A stretch of DNA of 64,000 nt from MA-ANB-1 sp965216445 (lineage in GTDB: Bacteria > Actinomycetota > Acidimicrobiia > Spongiisociales > ZC4RG35). The DNA is taken from contig OZ244166.1 of the NCBI GenBank assembly GCA_965216445.1, forward strand, positions 992,001 through 1,056,000, read 5' to 3'. The notes beneath the pieces were generated by a model. It saw only the letters and a list, made by a program, of their open reading frames with translations, was not told the DNA's origin and searched no databases. Each line of letters begins with the position of its first letter. Positions within the stretch are counted from its first letter, which is position 1. Positions 25,371-34,401 of this stretch are shown one piece after another. A program made the translations under genes and the position numbers.

Positions 25371-28091
25371 CTAGTGCACGTTGGCCGGATTCGGGGAGTC
25401 GGGGTCTATTCCATAGCGAGAAATGGCATCGGAAACCACCGTTGGAGCCACGACACCATCCCGGGCGAGACCCGACAACACCGCGACAACAATCTGACCC
25501 TTGTCGATTTCGAAGAACTCGCGGAGAGCGCTTCGGGAGTCCGACCTTCCGTACCCGTCGGTACCGAGTGTTATGAAGGTCCGTGGTACCCACCGAGAGA
25601 TCTGATCGGGCACCATCACCATGAAATCGGATACTGCAACGATCGGTCCCTTCGACTCGTCTAGGAGCCTTGTCACCTGTGCTTTGCGCTGTTCATCCTC
25701 CGGGTGGAGCCTGTTCCAACGTTCGACCTCGAGCGCTTGCTCCCTGAGCTTCTTGTATGACGTCGCCGACCACAACTCCGTCGATACCCCATAGTGCTGT
25801 GAGAGGTCATCGGCGGCGGCGCGCGCCGCAAGATTGGCCGATCCTGAGAACAGGATCGTGGCGGTTGTGGAACCACCCGGGCCGTCCTTCCATCGGTAGA
25901 GCCCGTCGATGATGCCCTGGGCGACACCCTCGGGCCTCTCCGGCTGAGGGTAGTTCTCGTTGTATACCGAGATGTAATAGAAGATGTCCTGCGGGTCTTC
26001 GCCGTACATGGCTTCGATACCGTGTTCGATGATGGTTCCGACTTCGTAGGCAAAAGCGGGGTCATACGCCTGACAGACCGGAACGGTCGAAGCCAGGATG
26101 AGGCTATGGCCGTCCTGATGTTGGAGGCCCTCACCCTGGAGCGTCGTGCGCCCAGCAGTCGCTCCGAGCATGAACCCTTTGGCACGGGCGTCCGATGCGG
26201 CCCAGATCAGATCGCCGACGCGTTGGAACCCAAACATCGAATAGAAGATGAAGAAGGGGACCATCGGTATGCCCCTTGTGCTGTACGAGGTTGCCGCCGC
26301 AGTCCACGAGGCAAGCGATCCGGCTTCGGTAATCCCTTCTTCGAGAATCTGTCCGTCCTGGCTCTCGGAGTATGAGAGGAGCATCGAAGCATCGACTGGC
26401 TCGTATAGCTGTCCCTTGGAGGCGTAGATCTTCATCTCCCTGAAGAGTGAGTCCATTCCGAAGGTTCGGGCTTCGTCGGGGACTATGGGCACAACACGTT
26501 CGCCAAATTCTTCAGATCGGCTCAGGTTGCGAAGGAGCCGGGTGAAAGCGGTGGTTGTTGAGGCTTCGACTTTCCCCGATCCCGCGTAGATCTCTTCGAA
26601 TGCCGCTGGTGGCGGGAGCGTGATTGGCTTTTCAACCTTCGTAAGGCGCTCGGGGAGGAATCCGCCGAGCTCCTCGCGCTTCCTAAGCAAGTAGTCGTGC
26701 TCAGGGGTCCCGGCTTCTGGTCGGAAGTACTGGGGGACGGCGTCTCCTTCAAGTGTCTCTATCGGAATGTCGTTTTCGAGATGGAGCGTCTGGCGGAGTT
26801 CCTGGAGTTGCTTGTTGGTGAGTTCCTTGATTTGGTGGGTTGCGTTCCGTCCTTCAACGTCTGGTCCCAAGGTCCACCCTTTGATGGTCTTGGCCAGGAT
26901 CACCGTTGGCTTTCCATTGTTCAGCTCGGTCCCGACCTTGTAGGCGGCGTAGATTTTGCGGAAGTCGAGTCCGCCACGCCTCAAAGCCCATATCTCCTCG
27001 TCGCTCATGTCCGAAACCAGCTCTTTGGTTCTGGGGTCTTTTCCGAAGAAATGGTCGCGTACATAGGCTCCGTCTTCAGCCTTGTATCGCTGGTACTCGC
27101 CGTCGACAGTCGCGTCCATGACATTGACCAGGGCCCCGTCCGGATCCTTGGCCAGCAACGGATCCCAGCCGGATCCCCAGATGACCTTGATCACATTCCA
27201 TCCGGCTCCTTTGAATACTGCTTCGAGTTCGCTGATGATCTGCCCGTTGCCTCTCACCGGACCATCGAGTCTTTGCAGGTTGCAGTTGATTACCCAGGTG
27301 AGGTTGTCCAACCCTTCGCGGGCGGCGAGGGAGATCGCACCGAGGGTCTCGGGCTCATCGGTCTCGCCGTCGCCGATGAAGCACCACACCCTGGACTTAG
27401 ACGTGTCGTCGAGACTCCGGTTGTGCAGGTATTTGTTGAACCTGGCGTGATAAATGGAGTTGATCGGACCGATCCCCATCGAAACGGTTGGAAACTCCCA
27501 AAAGTCAGGCATCAGCCGGGGATGTGGGTACGAAGAGAGACCCTTTTCTCCAATTTCGAACCGGAAATTGTCGAGTTCTTCTTCGTCCAGACGCCCTTCG
27601 AGAAACGCTCGGGCATAGATTCCGGGGGCGGCGTGGCCTTGGAAATACACATAGTCTCCACGTCCCTCTGCAGAACGGCCCTTGAAGAAGTGGTTGAAGC
27701 CAATCTCATAGAGCGTCGCAGAGGAAGCAAACGTGCTGAGGTGGCCGCCGATTCCCTTCTCACGATGATTCGCCTTGATCACCATCACGGCGGCATTCCA
27801 GCGAATGAACCGTCGGATCCGGCGTTCGATGTCTTCGTCGCCGGGGAACTCCGGTTCCTCTTCCGGTGGGATTGTGTTGATGTAGGGGGTGCGGACGGCA
27901 CCGGGCACGCCTATAGATGTCTCATGGGCGCGTTCAAGGAGTTTGGCGACCAGGAATTGTGCCCGGTCCGGGCCGTGTTCGGCGACGACGGCGTCGAGAG
28001 ACTCGAGCCATTCGTCGGTTTCGGTCGGATCGGTATCTGGAATCTGGTTGACGTATTCGTCGTCGAGAGTCCGACTTAGGTTGCCTGACAT
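25371..28091 (-). CDS. aceE: Pyruvate dehydrogenase E1 component, homodimeric
   Basis: A 906-residue thiamine-diphosphate enzyme that decarboxylates pyruvate and acetylates the lipoyl group of E2. It is the single-chain AceE type used by actinobacteria. The TPP motif appears as FIGDGETDEPETLGA with the downstream NCNLQRLDGP; KANHREKGIGGHLSTFASSATLYEIGFNHFF near the start and GRTTLQGEGLQHQDGHSL in the middle are typical of AceE. Length matches the family (~890-930). No E2 or E3 gene is adjacent. It is first of three same-strand genes with the E1-like and JAMM genes, with no spacing to the former. Confidence 0.95.
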   Translation of the reverse strand: MSGNLSRTLDDEYVNQIPDTDPTETDEWLESLDAVVAEHGPDRAQFLVAKLLERAHETSIGVPGAVRTPYINTIPPEEEPEFPGDEDIERRIRRFIRWNAAVMVIKANHREKGIGGHLSTFASSATLYEIGFNHFFKGRSAEGRGDYVYFQGHAAPGIYARAFLEGRLDEEELDNFRFEIGEKGLSSYPHPRLMPDFWEFPTVSMGIGPINSIYHARFNKYLHNRSLDDTSKSRVWCFIGDGETDEPETLGAISLAAREGLDNLTWVINCNLQRLDGPVRGNGQIISELEAVFKGAGWNVIKVIWGSGWDPLLAKDPDGALVNVMDATVDGEYQRYKAEDGAYVRDHFFGKDPRTKELVSDMSDEEIWALRRGGLDFRKIYAAYKVGTELNNGKPTVILAKTIKGWTLGPDVEGRNATHQIKELTNKQLQELRQTLHLENDIPIETLEGDAVPQYFRPEAGTPEHDYLLRKREELGGFLPERLTKVEKPITLPPPAAFEEIYAGSGKVEASTTTAFTRLLRNLSRSEEFGERVVPIVPDEARTFGMDSLFREMKIYASKGQLYEPVDASMLLSYSESQDGQILEEGITEAGSLASWTAAATSYSTRGIPMVPFFIFYSMFGFQRVGDLIWAASDARAKGFMLGATAGRTTLQGEGLQHQDGHSLILASTVPVCQAYDPAFAYEVGTIIEHGIEAMYGEDPQDIFYYISVYNENYPQPERPEGVAQGIIDGLYRWKDGPGGSTTATILFSGSANLAARAAADDLSQHYGVSTELWSATSYKKLREQALEVERWNRLHPEDEQRKAQVTRLLDESKGPIVAVSDFMVMVPDQISRWVPRTFITLGTDGYGRSDSRSALREFFEIDKGQIVVAVLSGLARDGVVAPTVVSDAISRYGIDPDSPNPANVH

Positions 28092-28135
28092 GTGATCAGG
28101 TTAGTTAGCTCGCTGACCAGTGAATTGAGGTGCCG

Positions 28136-29002
28136 TCAACTACCTGTTTCCAGCCACTCTTCGACAACCCTGGAAAACCGGACCGGCGCATCCAGCTGTG
28201 GCGTGTGGCCCGTGTCATCCATCTGGACGAGTTTCCAATCACTGCGAAGAGAGCACAGCCACTCGACTGCGGTTGGTGACACGATGGGATCGTCGAGACC
28301 GTGTACAACCAGTGTGGGTGCTGTGATTTTGCGGATCTCCCTGACAAAGTCTCGGGGGCGCTTGTAGACCATGGCGATGCTGTTGGCTGACATGTTCAGG
28401 GCGGCAGCAGCCCACGGGAAGTTGACCCGCTCCCGGGCAAGATCAATGAACTCATCCACGATTTCCGGCGGGATTCGACTGGGATCTTGGGTGATCATCC
28501 TGAGGCTCAGGTGAACTATCTGCTCCGGTGACATGCGTCTTGAGACGGCCTTGCCCAGCACGGTGCCCAGACCCGGCACCGCTTCGGTCGTCAGACGGGC
28601 CACGGTTGGCCAATGAATCTTCGCGTCCGGCAAACGTGGGGGCGTCGCAGGCGAAACGAGGATCAGTCGCTCAACCAGCTCGGGTCGCCTGGCTGCAACG
28701 TACTCACACACCATGCCGCCCATGGAGTTCCCCATCAGTATTACGGGACGATCCGTAGCTTCGATGAAGTCGGCAACGGCCTCGACATGAGTGCTCAGCT
28801 TGTAGTCGTGACGAGGGGGTGACAACCCGAAGCCAGGCAAATCGAGAGCCAGCACCCGGCGTTCCTTTGCGAGTCGTGGGCCGACAGCGTCCCAGTTGGC
28901 GAGGGAACCACCAAGCCCGTGAACCATCAGAAGTGGGTCACCGGTTCCGCCATGGTCTCTCCAATTGAGCCCGGCTATGGCGAGGTTTTCGGGATGTTTC
29001 AT
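28136..29002 (-). CDS. Alpha/beta hydrolase
   Basis: A 288-residue hydrolase of the alpha/beta fold. The oxyanion segment MVHGLGGSLANW, the nucleophile elbow GNSMGGMV (Ser), the acid in HGLDDPIVSP (Asp) and the catalytic His in DDTGHTPQLDAP are all present. A helical cap lies between the elbow and the acid. The sequence fits the esterase / C-C hydrolase / epoxide hydrolase-like group; the substrate cannot be told. It stands 44 bases upstream of aceE on the same strand and is divergent from the radical SAM gene with 44 bases between starts. Confidence 0.85.
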   Translation of the reverse strand: MKHPENLAIAGLNWRDHGGTGDPLLMVHGLGGSLANWDAVGPRLAKERRVLALDLPGFGLSPPRHDYKLSTHVEAVADFIEATDRPVILMGNSMGGMVCEYVAARRPELVERLILVSPATPPRLPDAKIHWPTVARLTTEAVPGLGTVLGKAVSRRMSPEQIVHLSLRMITQDPSRIPPEIVDEFIDLARERVNFPWAAAALNMSANSIAMVYKRPRDFVREIRKITAPTLVVHGLDDPIVSPTAVEWLCSLRSDWKLVQMDDTGHTPQLDAPVRFSRVVEEWLETGS

Positions 29003-29046
29003 GTCGAGACGAGGTTACTGGCGGTCAATCCGTACAATCGGAGCCG

Positions 29047-30450
29047 ATGAGAGTCCTGTTGATTTCGACCTATGAGCTGGGCCGTCAACCGGTTCACCTC
29101 GCTTCTCCCGCGGCTGCGCTTGCAGCGGCAGGTGTCGAAACGGAATGTCTGGATCTCTCTGTTCAGGAGCTAGAAGCCGCATCACTCGAGGGTGTCGACG
29201 CGGTTGCGTTCTCCATTCCAATGCACACGGCCATGCGTCTCGCCGTCGCCTCTGCAACGGCCGTCAGGAAGTACAACCCCGAATTGCCCATCGCCTTCTA
29301 CGGGCTTTATGCCGAGGTCGGGCGAGACCATCACCTGGGGAGGGTGACCGATGCGATCTTCTGTGGTGAGTACGAGCCCGATCTGGTTTCGTGGGTCACG
29401 GCGGTTCCTTCGCACGAGGCGGATAACTCGGTTCGGGTCAATCTCGGTCGCACCGATTTCTTAGTGCCGCGACGGAGTGGTCTCCCACCTCTCACCGAGT
29501 ACGCCAGATTGGAGCATGAAGGTGAGGCTCGAATTGTTGGAGCCGTGGAGGCTTCCCATGGCTGCAGGCACCGTTGCAAACACTGCCCGATCCCGTCGGT
29601 ATACGACGGTCGTCTTCGGGTTGTGGGCGACGAACTGGTGCAAGCCGACATAGATCAGCTGGTGGACATGGGTGCCCAACACATCACCTTTGGTGACGCC
29701 GACTTCCTCAACGCTCCCGCCTACTCGATGGGGCTACTCGAGACCGCACACCGAAAGCACCCTGAATTGACCTTTGATATCACCGTCAAGGTCGAGCACA
29801 TTCTGAAACACCGGGAGCTTTGGCCGGCCATGGCAAACCTCGGCGTGTTGTTTGTGGTCAGCGCATTCGAAAGTGTGGACGATCGGACTCTGCGCATTCT
29901 GGACAAAGGCCACACCGTTGCCGACATGGCCGAGGCTGTGAAGATCATCCACCAGTCAGGTATCCATCTCCGCCCAACATGGTTGCCGTTTGTTCCGTGG
30001 ACGACACCTCGAGATATCGCCGACATCTTTGCATTCCTCGATAACAACAACCTTGCACCGTCGATTGACCCCGTTCAGTTGGCAATAAAGGTCTTGATCC
30101 CTGAGGGTTCACTGCTGGTGGAACAACCAGACTTCGCCCCTTACCTAGAGCGATTTGATCCGGAAGCGCTCACCTGGCTGTGGGAGTTCGACTCTCCGGA
30201 AGCGGAACGTCTTCACAAGGAGCTCGATCTCATCGCTGCAGAGGCTTCAGACTGTCAGGAAGATTCGCGTTTGACATTGAACCGGATGAGACAGACGGTC
30301 GAATCGGTTTCCGGGGTCGCTTTGGGAAGTCAGCCCGACTTCGACTTCAAGGTGCCTCGTCTCAGCGAGAGTTGGTTCTGCTGTGCCGAGCCAACAGCTG
30401 GGCAGGCGACAACAATCACCACCATCGGCATCGGCTCCAAGCGCGGCTGA
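29047..30450 (+). CDS. B12-binding radical SAM protein with CCAEP tail
   Basis: A 467-residue protein. Residues ~1-120 resemble a cobalamin-binding Rossmann domain (MRVLLISTYELGRQP, then AVAFSIPMHTAM). The radical SAM cluster motif is HGCRHRCKHC, Cys173, Cys177 and Cys180 (CxxxCxxC), followed by FGDADFLNAP. Near the C-terminus is WFCCAEPT at Cys445-Cys446; this matches what is known as the CUAEP/CCAEP-tail radical SAM family, whose relatives place selenocysteine at one of these positions. Here the codons are TGC TGT, so it is the cysteine form. The reaction and substrate are unknown. It is followed at 10 bases by a membrane protein gene. Confidence 0.85.
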   Translation: MRVLLISTYELGRQPVHLASPAAALAAAGVETECLDLSVQELEAASLEGVDAVAFSIPMHTAMRLAVASATAVRKYNPELPIAFYGLYAEVGRDHHLGRVTDAIFCGEYEPDLVSWVTAVPSHEADNSVRVNLGRTDFLVPRRSGLPPLTEYARLEHEGEARIVGAVEASHGCRHRCKHCPIPSVYDGRLRVVGDELVQADIDQLVDMGAQHITFGDADFLNAPAYSMGLLETAHRKHPELTFDITVKVEHILKHRELWPAMANLGVLFVVSAFESVDDRTLRILDKGHTVADMAEAVKIIHQSGIHLRPTWLPFVPWTTPRDIADIFAFLDNNNLAPSIDPVQLAIKVLIPEGSLLVEQPDFAPYLERFDPEALTWLWEFDSPEAERLHKELDLIAAEASDCQEDSRLTLNRMRQTVESVSGVALGSQPDFDFKVPRLSESWFCCAEPTAGQATTITTIGIGSKRG

Positions 30451-30460
30451 AAGGGTTCTT

Positions 30461-31039
30461 GTGGACAGGGATCGAGCCAAACAAATCGAAAATGTGCAGG
30501 CGTCCGCAGGATGTTTGGCGAGGATATTCACACTCATCGGACTCTTTTGGCTCGGCTCCGTAATCGTGACTTCAATCAATGCCTATCAATCCGGCGGTGA
30601 CTTTGGGATCACAGGCTCGATCATTCCTGCGCTTGCATTTCTCTTCGCCGCCCGTGTCATTCGGAGAAGGGCCACCCAGGTCGGTGCGACATTGCCTTCT
30701 GGCGGCGGGAAGACTCCGAAAGCTGAATCTGGGTCCGCGGCGTCGAAGAAGTCGGAGTCAGGGGAGTCGCCTTCTGCTCCATCACCAGCTACCAACAAGC
30801 CAAAGGCCAAGAAACCGGACATGTCGGCGCCTTCCGTACAGGAGGCAACGCCCCCACGGCCTCGGTCTGTTGTGCCTCCGCCCCAAGACCCGCCAAGACC
30901 TCGGAGCCAACCGAGTCCCGAGCCGAGTGCTCAGCCTCCCGGTCTGCCCAGCAGCGACACAGGCAAGCCTTTGACTTCTGAGGAGATGATCAAGAGAGCA
31001 AAGGCCCGGTACATGCGGGACGAGGATGGAGATTCGTAA
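30461..31039 (+). CDS. Two-helix membrane protein with disordered Pro/Ser tail
   Basis: A ~192-residue protein. The GTG start at 30461 with AAGGG five bases upstream was chosen over an ATG inside the preceding gene. Residues ~18-42 (CLARIFTLIGLFWLGSVIV) and ~53-70 (GSIIPALAFLFAARVI) are membrane helices; the rest is a low-complexity tail rich in Pro, Ser and Lys, ending in a short helix EEMIKRAKARYM. No family is recognised. It may help anchor the radical SAM protein encoded just upstream, but only position supports this. Confidence 0.65.
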   Translation: MDRDRAKQIENVQASAGCLARIFTLIGLFWLGSVIVTSINAYQSGGDFGITGSIIPALAFLFAARVIRRRATQVGATLPSGGGKTPKAESGSAASKKSESGESPSAPSPATNKPKAKKPDMSAPSVQEATPPRPRSVVPPPQDPPRPRSQPSPEPSAQPPGLPSSDTGKPLTSEEMIKRAKARYMRDEDGDS

Positions 31040-31051
31040 AAGCTTGGCTTC

Positions 31052-33358
31052 CTAAGCCAAGCCCCGTCCAGCTAGGTCCCGAAGCCTGCGCACTTCAGCA
31101 GCGAACTCTTGACGGCGGGCGATGACGCCATCGGTCTCCTCAAGTAGGTCCCGGTTCGCAGCCAGTCGCAGTGCGGACTTGAACAGAACCTGGCTGGCAC
31201 TCTCACCAGAGATGTTCTCGTCTTCGATTCGGTACATCCGGGCCCTGTCGAGACAATCCTTGAGGAACTTCTTCTCGTTGTACTCCGAACCCAAGCTCTC
31301 AAGTTCGTCGCCAACGATCTGATAGGCGTCGAGGAAGGGGAGAAGCGCCCAACTGCTGATGCTGGTCCCCATCTTTTCCACAACCGCACTCGCTCCTCCG
31401 TCAGCGAGCAGATTCCCCCAGTTGGGTACGTCCACGGCGACGTCGTCGTCGAGGGCTGCGGTGAACTTCTCCTTCTCTGCGAAGAAGAACTCGAATTTCA
31501 ATAGATCTCTGATGTCGAGAGCTGCCTCATGGAAGAGGTCGACCGACTCCTCGTCGCCGTTTTCCAGCGAAGCCATCGCCAACTCCGCGATGGAGCGTGT
31601 GATGAAGAAGTGAACGATCATGTTGCGGTAGTAGGAGACCCGAATCATCTGATCGTCGGTACACCAGAACACCTTGCGACCCAGGGCCTCGTGTGAGGAG
31701 ACATTTTCCATCTCCTCAAGCCACTCGAGCGCGTTCAGGACGTTGGCGGGATCGTCGAGTCGCAACTCTTCGGTGGTTGGAAGGTTCCGTGCTGCCACGA
31801 AGGCTTCCAGGTCCGAGCATTGGATCGCGAGTTGTTCCGGCGTTTGTGCTTTGCCTTTTGCAGCAAGGAGGACAATTGACACGAGTGCGGTGGGCGTGAT
31901 GGGGGTGACCTGACCAATCCGGTACATGACCTCGAACGCAAGCTTCTGGACATCCAGGGTCGGCTCCTGTGAGGTCTCGCCCGACCAGGTCTTGGTAGAG
32001 AGCGGCTCGCCGAACCGGATGTGGATATCGCCGTACCTTCTCCGCATCGATCGCACCGCCTTGAACAACCAACTGACGGATTCTCGTTCCTTGCGTTTCC
32101 CCTGTGCTTCCCGCGCATAGTCCGGTACATCCTGGATCTGGTCGTATGCGATGCTGAGCGGCACGAGGACGATTTCGTCAGTCTTCCCTCGACGCTGCGC
32201 GTCAAGTACATAGTTGAGCAATCCCATCTTCGGGGGCAGAAGGCGCCCGGATCGCGACCTACCTCCTTCGAGATACCACTCCAAGCTGAATCGCTTCTCG
32301 ACCAGGTAATCGAGGTAGTGCTGAAGGACCGTCTTATAGATCTCGTTGTCCCGGAATGTCCTCCTGATGAAGAAGACACCGGTCCTCCGAAGCAGGGGCC
32401 CGATCGGGAAGAAGTTGAGGTTGATCCCTCCGGCCGTGTGGTTGGGGGGTAGATCGTTCTCCCAGAGCATGAACTGAAGGCTGAGCCGATCGAGGTTCGA
32501 ACGATGGGAGGGTAAGAAGACAATCGGGTGCCTGCTTCCTAGCTCGGCAATCTCCTTGATCTCGGTGGGTGAATAGCGAATCTCTCCGTAGCCCTGGCGG
32601 TAGAGCTTGTGGATTGCGTTGGCAATGAGGTCGATCACCAATGGACTGGTGTTGGCTGCGATCTCGTTGAGGTATCTGCGAGCCTTAGACAAAGCCTTGT
32701 CGGGGGAGAGGTTGACGGTTTCTCCAACCGCGATGACCTCAGCCCGGAAGTCTTTCTGGCTCGAGATCGTCTCGGGGACGAAGCGCGGTGTCTTGTAGCG
32801 ATTGCCCCGGAGTTTGCGCTCCTCCAGGTCCAACGCTCGCCAGGCGCGCCGGGTTACGAAAGCAGCAAGAGGCTCACTGGAGTCGTCAGTGTCGTGGGCT
32901 TGGATCAGCGAATCCATCAAAGCCCCTTCGGCCGCGATCATCGCCACGCGTCCTCGACGGAAGGTGGCGATGAAACGGGGTCGAAGACCTCGAGGGTCTC
33001 GCGGGTCCCCGAGTTTGAGCAGGTCCGACCACCGCACCGATCTTCGACCTTCCCGTTCCGGGGGAAGCCAGAGAACCCGGACCGGGATCAAATACGAATG
33101 TGCATTGTCTTTGAGAAACCTGGAAAGAGAATCCAAGCTACCGCCCCGGTTACGGCGGGACGACTTGGTGCGGTGAGAGACAACTTCTCCATCGAAGTGC
33201 TTGGCGATCCATTTGCTGAGCATTCGCTCTTCATATGAGTTTGCCGCATCAATGAGGAAAGCCGTGGGCACCGTCGGGTGACGCTCCAAATGCTCGGTTC
33301 TGCTGAGATCGCCTGTCGCCACGATCAACACTCTATTGCCTGCAACAATCCCAGACAT
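31052..33358 (-). CDS. plsB: Glycerol-3-phosphate acyltransferase, PlsB-like
   Basis: A ~768-residue acyltransferase that would add the first acyl chain to glycerol-3-phosphate. The PlsC-like core shows all motifs: FLPSHRSNLDRLS (catalytic HX4D), GGINLNFFPIGPLLRRTGVFFIRR, LEWYLEGGRSRSGRLLPPKMG and IVLVPLSIAYDQ. The long N- and C-terminal regions are as in PlsB. Fatty acyl-CoA or acyl-ACP donors are possible. The ATG at 33358 shares its bases with the start of dtd on the other strand, so an internal start is possible. A PlsY gene lies close by and plsX further on, so this strain seems to carry two routes to lysophosphatidic acid. Confidence 0.87.
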   Translation of the reverse strand: MSGIVAGNRVLIVATGDLSRTEHLERHPTVPTAFLIDAANSYEERMLSKWIAKHFDGEVVSHRTKSSRRNRGGSLDSLSRFLKDNAHSYLIPVRVLWLPPEREGRRSVRWSDLLKLGDPRDPRGLRPRFIATFRRGRVAMIAAEGALMDSLIQAHDTDDSSEPLAAFVTRRAWRALDLEERKLRGNRYKTPRFVPETISSQKDFRAEVIAVGETVNLSPDKALSKARRYLNEIAANTSPLVIDLIANAIHKLYRQGYGEIRYSPTEIKEIAELGSRHPIVFLPSHRSNLDRLSLQFMLWENDLPPNHTAGGINLNFFPIGPLLRRTGVFFIRRTFRDNEIYKTVLQHYLDYLVEKRFSLEWYLEGGRSRSGRLLPPKMGLLNYVLDAQRRGKTDEIVLVPLSIAYDQIQDVPDYAREAQGKRKERESVSWLFKAVRSMRRRYGDIHIRFGEPLSTKTWSGETSQEPTLDVQKLAFEVMYRIGQVTPITPTALVSIVLLAAKGKAQTPEQLAIQCSDLEAFVAARNLPTTEELRLDDPANVLNALEWLEEMENVSSHEALGRKVFWCTDDQMIRVSYYRNMIVHFFITRSIAELAMASLENGDEESVDLFHEAALDIRDLLKFEFFFAEKEKFTAALDDDVAVDVPNWGNLLADGGASAVVEKMGTSISSWALLPFLDAYQIVGDELESLGSEYNEKKFLKDCLDRARMYRIEDENISGESASQVLFKSALRLAANRDLLEETDGVIARRQEFAAEVRRLRDLAGRGLA

Positions 33359-33818
33359 GCGGTTGGTTGTACAAAGAGTGGCTCATGCAGCAGTTTCCGT
33401 TGACGGCGAGGTCGTTGCGGTGATCGGTCCCGGGCTACTGGTACTTGCGGGGATAGCTGGCGGGGATGGCATCGAAGATGTCAAGATCGCTGCTGAGAAA
33501 CTGGTGAATCTGCGCATATTTGCGGACGACGAGCAGAAGATGAATCGATCGGTGAAGGATGTCCAAGGTGAGATCCTGGTGGTCAGTCAATTCACACTTC
33601 TCGGTGACACCTCGCGTGGACGAAGGCCCTCATTCGTCGCAGCCGCCCGTCCTGAGCACGCCGAGCCACTGGTCGAGCAGTTGGCCTTGGCCATCCGGAG
33701 CCACGGTGTCGAAACATCAACTGGGGTTTTCGGTGCCAGGATGATCGTCGAACTGGCAAATGATGGGCCGGTGACGCTGGTTCTCGAGATCGCAGAAGGA
33801 AAAGTTAGTCGGACTTAG
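33357..33818 (+). CDS. dtd: D-aminoacyl-tRNA deacylase
   Basis: A 153-residue cytosolic enzyme that clears D-amino acids wrongly loaded on tRNA. The start MRLVVQRVAHAAVSVDGEVV matches the family exactly, and the two active-site motifs are present: LVVSQFTLLGDTSRGRRPSF (SQFTL) and, near the C-terminus, TGVFGARMIVELANDGPVT (GxFGAxMxVxLxNDGPVT). The ATG lies on the same four-base CATG as the plsB start. The end overlaps plsY by 14 bases on the opposite strand. Confidence 0.93.
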   Translation: MRLVVQRVAHAAVSVDGEVVAVIGPGLLVLAGIAGGDGIEDVKIAAEKLVNLRIFADDEQKMNRSVKDVQGEILVVSQFTLLGDTSRGRRPSFVAAARPEHAEPLVEQLALAIRSHGVETSTGVFGARMIVELANDGPVTLVLEIAEGKVSRT

Positions 33819-34401
33819 AGATGTGGCTGTGTGCATCCGCCAGGTGTTTCGGGGTTAGGACTCCAGTAATACCAAACGCCAGGACGACAAGATGTGATGT
33901 CTCGACGAGACCCCAGGGCATGGGCCAACTCTGGCTTTCCCACACGAAACTCAGGCCGACCAATAGCGCCAGGGCTAGGAGGGCTGCTAATCCGCTTGAC
34001 CTTGTGAGCATGGCCAGTGCGCCGATGATGGCAATCACAGGTATCAGCACGACCGGCCAGGCAACGGCTAGAACGCCAAGCGAGATTGCCAGCCCCTTGC
34101 CTCCTGAGAATCGGTACCAGACGTTGTAGACGTTGCCCAGGATTGCTCCGAGGCCACCGGCCACCATGCCCCACCCGTCTCCAATCGCACCTCCAGCCAG
34201 TACGGCGACAGAACCTTTTGCGGCTTCTACAAGAAGCACGCCAGCGGCAAGCCGAAGGCCGCCGAGGCGTCTTGCGTTGTTGGCTCCAGGGTTTCTGGAG
34301 CCATCGGTGCGAAGGTCAACTCCGGCAAGGCCGGCGATTGTGTTGGCGGTCGGCAGCGCCCCGACGACGTAGCCAACCAGAAAAGCAACAAAGACGGTCA
34401 A
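33805..34401 (-). CDS. plsY: Acyl-phosphate glycerol-3-phosphate acyltransferase
   Basis: A 198-residue membrane enzyme transferring an acyl group from acyl-phosphate (made by PlsX) to glycerol-3-phosphate. Family motifs are SRNPGANNARRLG (the GSGNIGATN motif), FSGGKGLAIS and a Pro/Glu-rich segment near the end, with about five membrane helices. Its start overlaps the stop of the adnB-like gene by four bases (ATGA), so it is the tail of the adnA-adnB transcript. plsX is encoded at 60806. Confidence 0.9.
   Translation of the reverse strand: MTVFVAFLVGYVVGALPTANTIAGLAGVDLRTDGSRNPGANNARRLGGLRLAAGVLLVEAAKGSVAVLAGGAIGDGWGMVAGGLGAILGNVYNVWYRFSGGKGLAISLGVLAVAWPVVLIPVIAIIGALAMLTRSSGLAALLALALLVGLSFVWESQSWPMPWGLVETSHLVVLAFGITGVLTPKHLADAHSHISKSD

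Noticed and set aside
26697..28079. A 460-codon open frame on the plus strand
   Set aside because: It is antisense to aceE, whose motifs are unmistakable; its composition is a shadow of the real gene.
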